Positions 52,605 to 63,531 of a stretch of DNA of 64,000 nucleotides are shown one piece after another (positions within the stretch are counted from its first letter, which is position 1; each line of letters starts with the position of its first letter). Position numbers and translations under genes: made by a program. The stretch comes from Actinomadura sp. NBRC 104412 (lineage in GTDB: Bacteria > Actinomycetota > Actinomycetes > Streptosporangiales > Streptosporangiaceae), in assembly GCF_030269515.1 (NCBI RefSeq), contig NZ_BSTM01000009.1, positions 1-64,000 on the forward strand. The letters run 5' to 3'. The notes under the pieces were generated by a model that worked only from the letters and a program-made list of their open reading frames with translations, was not told the origin of the DNA and made no database searches.

Positions 52605-53193
52605 ACGTCCCTGTCCCGGCGAGCGGCTCGCGGGTGAGCAGCTCGTCCACCAGGGCACGTACCGGCGCGGCCAGTCCGGGACGCAGCGAACCGGCGCGCA
52701 GCGTCCCGGCGAGGGCCGATGCGGCGTTGCCCCAGAAAAGGCCGTCCGCCAACCGCGCGAAGGCGCGCATCGCGTCACGCAGCGGACGTAGGTGCCGTTC
52801 CACGACCTCGTGATGGATGAGCTCGGCCGCCTCCACGGGGTCGTGGACCGGCCGGCCCGTGGGCTCGGCCAGCCAAAGGGCGATCGGCGCCCCCGGGGCC
52901 CACCGCCAGTGCAGGCGGGACAGGTCCGGGACGATTCCGAGTGCCGCGGCCGTGACCGTGGGCGACCACAGCCGCGAGGCGAGGCCCTGGAAGAGGATCG
53001 AGGCCGCGACCCGGCGTTCGGCCGTGCCAAGCCGCTCGGCGTACAGGTCCGTCAGGCCGAGCAGCCGCGCGGTGTCACGTTCCGGCAGTGCCCGCCAGGT
53101 CGGGTCGACCGCTTCGGACTCGTCGGTGACGATCTCGAAGAACGGCCCGAGGGCCGCGGCCTCGGCCAGCACCGCAGCGGTCTCAGCCCTCAT
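52507..53193 (-). CDS. FhuF-like ferric-siderophore reductase
   Basis: A 228-residue protein whose C-terminus SCCLYYRVPPGGEMCGDC has the CC...CxxC ligand set of FhuF, a 2Fe-2S protein that reduces iron in siderophores. The rest is helical, as in FhuF relatives. No siderophore genes are adjacent. It overlaps cbtA by 98 bp on the opposite strand. Confidence 0.85.
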   Translation of the reverse strand: MRAETAAVLAEAAALGPFFEIVTDESEAVDPTWRALPERDTARLLGLTDLYAERLGTAERRVAASILFQGLASRLWSPTVTAAALGIVPDLSRLHWRWAPGAPIALWLAEPTGRPVHDPVEAAELIHHEVVERHLRPLRDAMRAFARLADGLFWGNAASALAGTLRAGSLRPGLAAPVRALVDELLTREPLAGTGTFNQGGFVRRSCCLYYRVPPGGEMCGDCALLRR

Positions 53194-53226
53194 TCCCCCA
53201 TGATCGCATCCGGGCCGGGGGTGACG

Positions 53227-53343
53227 TCAGCTCCGACCGCCGTTGTCCCTGCGGTCCAGGGCCTTCTGCAGGGCGCGCGCGGCCTCCTCTTCGGCGTCGT
53301 CGGGACGCGGGGTGGACGCGGCAGCGTTCAAGGTGGTGTTCAT
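53227..53343 (-). CDS. small hypothetical protein
   Basis: A 38-residue frame (MNTTLNAAASTPRPDD to DRRDNGGRS) with GGAGC seven bases before the ATG at 53343. It has an acidic/Ala-rich helix and no hydrophobic part. It could be a leader or small regulator; weak support. Confidence 0.4.
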   Translation of the reverse strand: MNTTLNAAASTPRPDDAEEEAARALQKALDRRDNGGRS

Positions 53344-53412
53344 GAGAATGCTCCGTAGCTTGCGAAGAAGCGGCGAAGGATCGATGGGGCTTACGGCCAG
53401 CGCTCGGCTCCG

Positions 53413-53453
53413 CGACGGGGTTGGCCCGCCTAGCAGGCCCCGTCGCGGCGGCG
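53413..53453. other. perfect hairpin in an intergenic stretch
   Basis: CCGCGACGGGG pairs with CCCCGTCGCGG (11 bp, loop about 19 with further pairing). The direct repeat GCGGCGAAGGATC flanks it on both sides. The stretch 53344-53570 holds no other feature I can see. Confidence 0.45.
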
Positions 53454-53573
53454 AAGGATCACTACGAAGCGCCGCATGATGCTTCCAGGTTACCCGCCAC
53501 CCAACTCCCTGTCTTGACCGCCGGTCACCAATCCCAAATACCGAGACACAAGCGCACCAAGCTGATCGCACAG

Positions 53574-53618
53574 CAAAGGGGGCTCCCAAGGCCATGACCC
53601 CAGAAGCCCCTTTGCCAC
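53574..53618 (-). terminator. hairpin closing repeat unit B, likely serA terminator
   Basis: GCAAAGGGG pairs with CCCCTTTGC over a loop containing CCATGACCCCAGAAG. The loop resembles that of the hairpin at 59139-59181, which stands in the same place relative to array C. Confidence 0.55.
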
Positions 53619-53659
53619 GAGCCGCCCAGCGTCACGCCAGTCCGTTGCCCGACGACCTC

Positions 53660-53879
53660 AACCCGTCACCCCAGCCCAGGACGGCGCCCAAGCGCTGCGA
53701 TCGCGACCGAAGGCAGATTCGAGCGAAGCAAGAATCTGATCGCGAAGCGAGCCCCCAGGCGAGTCGGAGCGATGCAGCGATCGCACGCGGTGCCGGAGAA
53801 GGAGGGCGCCCAGCGCCCGACGCCGCAGGCACCGCCAATGAACACAGCGCAGCTCTCGCTTGCAATAAACAAGCACCTA
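53660..53879 (+). repeat. long structured repeat, unit B
   Basis: One unit of the family seen at 50.6 and 59.3 kb, immediately past the serA stop. The first stem is CAGATTC (53714-53720) / GAATCTG (53732-53738), replacing the CAGGTCC/GGACCTG of array C. The 3' module is the GGTGCCGGAGAAGGAGG type, ending in AATAAAC. Confidence 0.82.
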
Positions 53880-55466
53880 CTACCCAAGGTCGACGCGGCG
53901 GCCGCTGTCGGCGCCGATCTCGGTGGTGATCACGTCGACGAGCTGGGTGGGGATGGCCGAGTCCACGGTGAGCGCGATCAGCGCCTTGCCGCCCTTGCTG
54001 GCACGGCCGACCTGCATGCTGGCGATGTTCACGCCGGCGTCGCCGAGGAGCCGGCCGACCACTCCGACGATCCCGGGGCGGTCGACGTAGGTGAAGAACG
54101 CCATGTGCTCGGTGGGGACCAGCTCCATGTCGTAGCCGCTGATCTCGATGATCCGCTCGATGTGCTTGGGGCCGGTCAGGGTGCCGGAGACCGACACCAC
54201 GGTGCCGTCGGCCATGGTGCCGCGCACCTGGACGACGTTGCGCCAGTCGGGGCTGTCCTCGGTGGTGCTGAGGGTGACTTCGACGCCGCGGTCGCGGGCC
54301 AGCAGCGGGGCGTTGACGAAGGTCACCGAGTCTTCGGTCACGTCCACGAACACGCCCTTGAGCGCGGCCAGTTCGAGCACCTTGACGTCGTGTGCGGCGA
54401 TCTCGCCGCGTACGACCACGTCGAGCCGGACGGGGACGCCGCCGGCGAGGGCGGTGAAGATGCGGCCCAGCTTCTCGGCGAGGGGCAGGCCGGGCTTGAC
54501 GTCCTCGGCGACGGCGCCGCCTTGGACGTTCACCGCGTCCGGGACGAATTCGCCGGACAGCGCCAGTTTCACCGAGCGGGCGACCTGGGTGCCGGCCTTC
54601 TCCTGCGCCTCGTGGGTGCTGGCGCCGAGGTGCGGGGTGACCACGACGTTGTCGTGGTGGAACAGGGGGCTGTCGGTCATCGGCTCGGTGCTGAACACGT
54701 CGATGCCGGCGCCGGCCACCCTGCCGTCCTTGAGCGCCAGGTCCAGCGCCTCCTCGTCGACGATGCCGCCGCGGGCGGCGTTGACGATGCGCACGCTCGG
54801 CTTGACCTTGTGCAGTTCGCGGTCGCCGATGAGGCCGAGCGTCTCGGGCGTCTTGGGCAGGTGGACGGTGATGAAGTCGCTCTCGGCCAGCAGCTCGTCC
54901 AGGGTGACGAGCCGGACGCCGAGCTGGGCGGCCCGGGCGGCCTGCACGTACGGGTCGTAGGCGATCACGTTCATGTCGAAGGCCGCGAGCCGCTGGGCGA
55001 CGAGCACGCCGATGCGGCCGAGGCCGAGCACGCCGACGGTCTTGCCCTGAAGCTCCACGCCCGTGTACTTGGAGCGCTTCCATTCGCCGCGCTTGAGCGC
55101 CGCGTGGGCCTGGGGCACGTTGCGGGCGGTCGCCATCAGCAGCGCGATGGCGTGCTCGGCGGCGGTGACGATGTTGGACGTGGGGGCGTTGACCACCATG
55201 ACACCGGCCTTGGTGGCGGCCTCGACGTCGACGTTGTCCAGGCCCACGCCCGCGCGGGCGACGACGCGCAGCTTCCTGGCGTGCTGGAAGACCTCGGCGG
55301 TGACCTTGGTGGCGCTGCGGACGACCAGCGCGTCGACGTCGGCGACGGCGGACAGCAGCGTCTGGCGGTCGGCGCCGTCGGCATGGCGGACCTCGAAGTC
55401 GGCTTCGAGCACCGCGATGCCGGCCGGTGAGAGTTCTTCTGCGACGAGGACGACAGGCTTGCTCAA
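53880..55466 (-). CDS. serA: D-3-phosphoglycerate dehydrogenase
   Basis: First step of serine synthesis. With the TTG at 55466 (LSKPVVLVAEELS; AAAGGAA upstream) the protein has 528 residues, the normal actinobacterial size. NAD site GLGRIG, catalytic Arg in NAARGGIVDEEAL, and His in TPHLGAST; an intervening domain and a C-terminal ACT domain (FFTYVDRPGIVGVVGRLL) follow for serine feedback. Repeat unit B begins right at its stop. Confidence 0.96.
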   Translation of the reverse strand: MSKPVVLVAEELSPAGIAVLEADFEVRHADGADRQTLLSAVADVDALVVRSATKVTAEVFQHARKLRVVARAGVGLDNVDVEAATKAGVMVVNAPTSNIVTAAEHAIALLMATARNVPQAHAALKRGEWKRSKYTGVELQGKTVGVLGLGRIGVLVAQRLAAFDMNVIAYDPYVQAARAAQLGVRLVTLDELLAESDFITVHLPKTPETLGLIGDRELHKVKPSVRIVNAARGGIVDEEALDLALKDGRVAGAGIDVFSTEPMTDSPLFHHDNVVVTPHLGASTHEAQEKAGTQVARSVKLALSGEFVPDAVNVQGGAVAEDVKPGLPLAEKLGRIFTALAGGVPVRLDVVVRGEIAAHDVKVLELAALKGVFVDVTEDSVTFVNAPLLARDRGVEVTLSTTEDSPDWRNVVQVRGTMADGTVVSVSGTLTGPKHIERIIEISGYDMELVPTEHMAFFTYVDRPGIVGVVGRLLGDAGVNIASMQVGRASKGGKALIALTVDSAIPTQLVDVITTEIGADSGRRVDLG

Positions 55467-55709
55467 GGAAGGTTCCTTTGGAATGGGATGTGGGATGAAC
55501 TGCGGGGTCCAGGGGGCTCGGGCCCCCGGGCGAATCTGCACGCGAGTCACCACGGTGTGCCCTCGCCTCGGTTTCCCGAGTCTATCGCCCACCGTACGCG
55601 GCTCTTACGGCCCGGGGGCACACCCGGCCGAACACCCCATTTGCCAGGCGAAATGTACCCTCGCGCCATACGTCCCCGTAAGGGCGCCCGACCCACCGGC
55701 CGTCCGGGG

Positions 55710-56378
55710 TCAGGCGGCGTTGTGCTCCGGGACCGCCGCGAGGATGCCCGCCACATGGTCGGCGTCGGCGACCCGGACGTGCGGGACGTCGATGAAGATC
55801 CGCAGCGGTCCCGGTGGCAGCCCCAGCTCCTCGGCGACCTCGACCTGGACGTCCCGCAGCGGGATGTAGGACAGGTAGCAGCGGATCACGTCCTGCGACC
55901 GGAACATCGCCGTCATGATCAGCCGGTAGCCGCGGATCCGGAACGACAGGGCGACGACGCGCGGCACCAGGTCGGGCGGATCTCCTGCCGCGGCCCGCGG
56001 TTCGGCATCGGACGGCGGGGCGGCGGCGAAGGGAATCCAGGCACTGGTGGTCCAGGGCCGGGCCCTCAGTAGGTCGATCACCCAGCGGAGCCGGTCGGCG
56101 CCGTGCGCGCCGCGCGGCCGTGGCCCCGGCCCGGGACGGGCGGCGCCCCGGGTGCGCTCGTGCGCCTCCCGCACCAGCAGGCCGCGGTCGCCGTGCTCGC
56201 GCAGCAGCGGGTCCTCCCAGCTGAGCGAGGCGATCTCGAACAGCACCGGGGGTCCCTCGATGATCGGTCCCTGGTCCTCCAGGCCCGCCTCGCCGGCCGA
56301 CCAGACGTGGCGCAGCATCGCGATCCACGCCTCCCCGCAGGTCTCCCAGCGCTGGACGGACCGTTCCGCCGCCACCAC
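55710..56378 (-). CDS. thymidylate synthase-like protein without catalytic Cys
   Basis: A 222-residue protein from a GTG at 56378 with GAGGAG upstream. The pattern follows the thymidylate synthase fold: WIAMLRHVWSAG near the start, WVIDLLRARPWTTSAW, then LIMTAMFRSQDV (cf. QRS-D of synthases) and PLRIFIDVPHVRVAD near the end. The strand where synthases have their nucleophile Cys reads ALSFRIRG, so no Cys. It may be a nucleotide-modifying relative or a non-catalytic homologue. Assignment is tentative. Confidence 0.55.
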   Translation of the reverse strand: MVAAERSVQRWETCGEAWIAMLRHVWSAGEAGLEDQGPIIEGPPVLFEIASLSWEDPLLREHGDRGLLVREAHERTRGAARPGPGPRPRGAHGADRLRWVIDLLRARPWTTSAWIPFAAAPPSDAEPRAAAGDPPDLVPRVVALSFRIRGYRLIMTAMFRSQDVIRCYLSYIPLRDVQVEVAEELGLPPGPLRIFIDVPHVRVADADHVAGILAAVPEHNAA

Positions 56379-56685
56379 GTCACGACTCCTCGACACCGAT
56401 TCCCGTTCCGGCCGCACCGGACCGCCGGACGGAAATGCAGCCCTCTCGACTTTTCGGTAAACGACGGTGGATTTCCGCGATCCGGTAAAGGCATCGCCGC
56501 ACCACCCTCGCTCGCGCCCGCCGCCGCGAGCGCCCGGGGACCAACCGTGTTCGCGCAGGTGTACGAGTGGTTGCCGGATCCCGCGGCGACCTAGCACAAG
56601 TATCCGGCAAAGCAGACGGAATTGATAGCTCCCACGGCCGATCGGCTCACTTCACGGGGTTTTTGACAGCGTTCCCCGCTATGGG
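56379..56685. other. gap without recognised features
   Basis: The sequence is less GC-rich in its right half. I see no gene, convincing promoter or strong hairpin. Confidence 0.4.
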
Positions 56686-58170
56686 TCACCCCCGGCCGGG
56701 AGTTTCGCGGGTCAGGACGACGTATCCGGCGGCGTCGAACACCGTCCGATAACCCGCGTCGATCAAAGCGCCGACCCGCTGCCGCTGTTCCTCGACGGAA
56801 CGGAAGGGGAAGGTGCGCCTCCCGGTGTCGGCCACGACCCAGGGCGCGTGACGGGGCTCGCGGTCCCACAGCAGGACGCGGGCGCGGGCGGAGAGGGCGG
56901 GGCCGAGATTGTTGGAGGTCTCCACGAGGGCGCCGTCAGGGACCCTGGCGACGGCCGTGGCGGCGGCACGGTCCCGCGCGTCCCGCCGGTAGAGGCCGGG
57001 GTCGGCGAGGTCGGCGAAGGCGAAGAAGGGCAGCGCCGCCACGGTCGCCGCCAGGGCCGCGGCCGCGGGCAGATGCCGCCGTGGAAGGCGCAACCGCGGA
57101 ATCCCGGGCAGCCGGTACGCGCCGTCCGCGGCCGCCATGACCAGGATGGCGATGAGGAAGGCGCTGTAGTGGTAGCGGGGCTCCCACCAGTTGCCGAACC
57201 GGTCGGCCATCATCCGTTCCGCGAGCGGTGGCACGGCGGCAAGGACGAGCGGCGACCGGAGGGGAAGCAGCGCCAGCGGCAGGACGAGCAGCGCCATTGT
57301 GAGCAACTTCACCGGTGGCGAGGACAGGGCGTCCGGCACGGCCCACGGATGGGTCAGGACGTACAGGACGGCGTCCGGCATGTCCTCCCCCAGCGAGCCG
57401 TACGCCCAGTAGTAGTCGTTGTCGCCGCCGAACAGCGTGATCAGCACGCGCGAGGCCGCCCAGGTCGCGGCCGTCCCGCAGGCCAGGTAGGCCAGGCCGG
57501 CCCGCCGCTCACCCGCGCGGGTCAGCAGGACGAGCCCGAACCCCGCCAACAGCAGGCCCATGTCCTCCTTCACCAGGAGGAGCGCGAACGCGGCGAGGGC
57601 GGCCTGCCCGCGCCGACCGGCGTCGTACCGTTCGACCAGCAGCGCCGACAGCAGCGGGACGAACGCCACCTCGTGGAAGTCGAAGGCCACCGCCTCGGCG
57701 ATCGGCCATGACAGGGCGTACGCGCCGGCGAAAAGGTAGGCCGACGGCCGTCCGAGGCGCCGCGCCGCGTACCGCCAGATCGGCACGATGGCCAGCGCGA
57801 ACAGCACCGCCTGCGCGACCAGCAGGGTCCGCGGCCCATCATGGACCAGATACAGCGGCGCCAGCACCGCCAGGATCGGCGAGAAATGGTCGCCGAGCAC
57901 CGAGAAGTCGGGCCCGAAGCCGTTGTGGACGCCCTTGACCATCGCGACGGGCGCGCCGAACCGGCTGTAGGAGCGCAACGCCTGATCGAAGATCACCAGA
58001 TCGTAGGTGCCGGCCCGGAAGTCGCGCAGCCGCAGCAGCGACGACACCGCGTACACCAGGGCCGACGCGCCGACGAGCGCGGCGAGGATCCGGACGTCCC
58101 GGCGGCCCGCGGGCTCCGCCGGGTGCCGTGCGACGGCGGGGTCCCGCCCCTCCCGTACTGCCTCCGCCAC
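56686..58170 (-). CDS. DUF2079 polytopic membrane protein
   Basis: A 494-residue protein with about ten spans and the DUF2079 motif DLVIFDQALRSYSRFG and LGDHFSPILAVLAPLY. The fold is related to GT-C glycosyltransferases using lipid-linked sugars, with catalytic acids in the first outer loop; the conserved Asp residues fit. The C-terminal soluble part (about 400-494) looks like the family's short periplasmic domain. Acceptor unknown. GTG start. Confidence 0.85.
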   Translation of the reverse strand: MAEAVREGRDPAVARHPAEPAGRRDVRILAALVGASALVYAVSSLLRLRDFRAGTYDLVIFDQALRSYSRFGAPVAMVKGVHNGFGPDFSVLGDHFSPILAVLAPLYLVHDGPRTLLVAQAVLFALAIVPIWRYAARRLGRPSAYLFAGAYALSWPIAEAVAFDFHEVAFVPLLSALLVERYDAGRRGQAALAAFALLLVKEDMGLLLAGFGLVLLTRAGERRAGLAYLACGTAATWAASRVLITLFGGDNDYYWAYGSLGEDMPDAVLYVLTHPWAVPDALSSPPVKLLTMALLVLPLALLPLRSPLVLAAVPPLAERMMADRFGNWWEPRYHYSAFLIAILVMAAADGAYRLPGIPRLRLPRRHLPAAAALAATVAALPFFAFADLADPGLYRRDARDRAAATAVARVPDGALVETSNNLGPALSARARVLLWDREPRHAPWVVADTGRRTFPFRSVEEQRQRVGALIDAGYRTVFDAAGYVVLTRETPGRG

Positions 58171-58300
58171 GTGCCAAGACGCTACCAGCGCCCCGGTGCC
58201 CAGGTGTTCCGGGAAGCCGACACGCGGGCGAGGTTCACTCTTGGTGATCTTATGAAGGCTTACTGTGGCGGTGATTACCCGGGGGGACAGGAGAACATCG

Positions 58301-59215
58301 TTGACCGCCGAGACGACCGAGTGCGCGATCAGTGTGCTGCAGGATCTCCTGCGCGTGTACGACCACCGTTTCCTTGAACTGGACGAGCGGCGCCGCGAAC
58401 GGCTGATCGAGGGGACGCGGCGGGCCCTCGGCGAGGAGGAGTTCGGCGACGCCGCCCGCGCCGCGCTGCCCTCGTCCTACCGGCTGCGGCTGTTCTGCCT
58501 CCGGTACGGACTGCGCGATGAGCTGGAGCGTCTGATCCGCGACGAGGCCGAGGGCCGTCCGCCCGGAGCGGTGGTGGTGGGCGGACGGGTGTACGCGATG
58601 TACCCGTACCTGCGCGGCGTCCCACGCGATGACGTCGACATCACATCCGAAGTGGGGGTGGCGCACCGGCTTGACGCGGCGGGCTGGCACGGACCGCGAC
58701 TGCGGGTGCGGGGCCGCGCGGTGCTCGAACAGATCGAGACCCGCGAGACCCGCGTCGAGATCGTCCTGCGGAACGCGGCGACGCTGACCGAACACCGCGT
58801 GGTGGCGGGCGTGACACCGGACGGCTCCTTCGACGCCGAGCAGCCCGTCCAGGAACCCGGCATCTGGGAGGTCCATGTGATCGCGTCCACACTGGGCGTC
58901 AGCCGCGAGGCCCCGCTGGGCCCGGTCCGCGGCCCCCGAGTGAAGACCGACCCGCAACGCCGCGCCATCGCCCCCGACACCGAGGCCACCATCCACTTCA
59001 CGACCGGCGACCGCCTAGCAGTCCTGGTCGAACAGGACGAGCCGCCCATCCACCCCCTGACCCGTCTACGACGCCGCCTGCTCCCCCGCCTCCGAAGCCG
59101 CCCCCACACCCCCAACCAGACACCGCAGCCGCCAAAAGCGGAGGGGACTTCCAAGACCAATGGCCCCAGAAGCCCCCTCCAACCAACGGAGGCCACCACG
59201 CCCCCCAACCCCTGA
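58301..59215 (+). CDS. glycosyltransferase-tail-like protein
   Basis: A 304-residue protein; a TTG at 58301 with AGGAG upstream is preferred over a GTG at 58265. The N-terminal helical part (LLRVYDHRFLELDERRRERL) and the beta-rich part (ITSEVGVAHRLDAAGWHGP, RETRVEIVLRN) resemble the C-terminal regions that follow GT2 or CDP-glycerol transferase domains in actinobacteria; the catalytic domain itself is absent. The last 40 residues are Pro/Thr-rich and read into a hairpin, so the original end may have been lost. Confidence 0.55.
   Translation: MTAETTECAISVLQDLLRVYDHRFLELDERRRERLIEGTRRALGEEEFGDAARAALPSSYRLRLFCLRYGLRDELERLIRDEAEGRPPGAVVVGGRVYAMYPYLRGVPRDDVDITSEVGVAHRLDAAGWHGPRLRVRGRAVLEQIETRETRVEIVLRNAATLTEHRVVAGVTPDGSFDAEQPVQEPGIWEVHVIASTLGVSREAPLGPVRGPRVKTDPQRRAIAPDTEATIHFTTGDRLAVLVEQDEPPIHPLTRLRRRLLPRLRSRPHTPNQTPQPPKAEGTSKTNGPRSPLQPTEATTPPNP
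59139..59181 (-). terminator. hairpin closing array C
   Basis: GGAGGGG-a-CTTC pairs with GAAG-c-CCCCTCC around a loop containing CCAATGGCCCCA. It lies within the 3' end of the plus-strand gene but may serve transcripts coming from ilvC through array C. Confidence 0.45.
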
Positions 59216-59261
59216 TCACGATGCCCGACGCCACACCCATTCCATCAACCGACCCAAACGG

Positions 59262-59932
59262 TCACCCAAGCGCCGCGAGCCCCCAGGCGAGAAGGGCCGC
59301 TCGCGCCCGCAATAACCACCTCTCGCACCTACCCCAGCCCGCAACCCCAGCCCCGAACGGTCGCTCAAGCGCTGCGATCGCGTCCGAAGGCAGGTCCGAG
59401 CCTGCGAGGACCTGATCGCGAAGCGAGCCCCCAGGCGAGTCGAAGCGATGCAGCGATCGCGCGCGGTGCCGGAGAAGGAGGGCGTTCAGCGCCCGACGCC
59501 GCAGGCACCGCCAATAAACACGCGCTGCGATCGCGACCGAAGGCAGGTCCGAGCCTGCGAGGACCTGATCGCGAAGCGAGCCCCCAGGCGAGTCGAAGCG
59601 ATGCAGCGATCGCCGCAAGCACGACAAGCGACGAGCCGCCAGGCGAGGAGCGCAGCTCGCGCCTGCAAGAAACCCCTCTCGCAACGACCTCAGCCCGTCA
59701 CCCCAGCCCCGAACGGTCGCCCAAGCGCTGCGATCGCGACCGAAGGCAGGGGCGAGCGCCAGCGAGACCCTGATCGCGGAGCGAGCCCCTGGGCGAGTCG
59801 AAGCGATGCAGCGATCGCCGCAAGCACGACAAGCGACGAGCCCCCAGGCGAGGAGCGCAGCTCGCGCTTGCAATAAACACAGCGCAGCTCGTGCTTGCAA
59901 TAAACACAGCGCAGCTCGTGCTTGCCAATAAA
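59262..59932 (+). repeat. long structured repeat, array C
   Basis: Three full units (from 59367, 59521 and 59723) and a fragment (about 59270-59325), directly past the ilvC stop. The first two units have the stem CAGGTCC/GGACCTG (59391-59397 with 59408-59414, 59544-59550 with 59561-59567); the third has CAGGG/CCCTG. The last 60 bp are a near-perfect tandem of a 27-bp tail unit (AATAAACACAGCGCAGCTCG..TGC). No gene is credible here. Confidence 0.87.
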
Positions 59933-59933
59933 C

Positions 59934-63255
<3,322 letters not shown>

Positions 63256-63349
63256 GGTCTGCGTTCCTTGTGAGGTTCTGGTGGAGTGCCGGGTGATCGC
63301 CGTGGCTCGGTGTCCGCGGGCCCCACCCGGCGGGCGGTGTGAGGCCAAC

Positions 63350-63389
63350 AAAAAACCCCCGCCGCCGGCTGGCGGTCGAGGGCGCGCGC
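63350..63389 (-). terminator. ilvB attenuator terminator
   Basis: On the minus strand CCC-n4-CCGCC-agcc-GGCGG-c-GGGGG folds and runs into TTTTTT (63350-63355). Upstream, GGCGCGCAGG in the leader-peptide end can pair with CCTGCGCGC.CC, a structure that would sequester part of this stem. Confidence 0.78.
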
Positions 63390-63405
63390 AGGACGAGGTG
63401 CTTGG

Positions 63406-63456
63406 TCAGCCTGCGCGCCGACCAAGTACTACGAGGATCAGGGAACCACTCTGCAC
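63406..63456 (-). CDS. ilvB leader peptide
   Basis: GTG at 63456 opens MQSGSLILVVLGRRAG, with Leu-Ile-Leu-Val-Val-Leu in a row; stop at 63406. The predicted transcription start falls on the GTG itself, so it is leaderless. Stalling at these codons under branched-chain starvation would favour the anti-terminator. The coding end lies in CTTGGTC..GACCAAG, a pause-hairpin candidate. Attenuation of ilvBNC by such peptides is known in Corynebacterium. Confidence 0.8.
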   Translation of the reverse strand: MQSGSLILVVLGRRAG

Positions 63457-63462
63457 GGGCCT

Positions 63463-63492
63463 TACTTTCGCCGACTTCCCGGCCACCGTCAA
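63463..63492 (-). promoter_or_regulatory. ilvB promoter
   Basis: TTGACG (63487-63492), 18-bp spacer and AAAGTA (63463-63468) on the minus strand, placing the start site near 63456. Confidence 0.6.
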
Positions 63493-63508
63493 ATCCTTGG
63501 ACGGATTA

Positions 63509-63524
63509 TCTCACCCAGTGAGAC
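63509..63524. promoter_or_regulatory. putative NdgR operator, ilvB
   Basis: TCTCACCCAGTGAGAC, the most symmetric of the four sites. It lies 16 bp upstream of the -35 box, a position that suits activation. Confidence 0.65.
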
Positions 63525-63531
63525 GAGTGGC

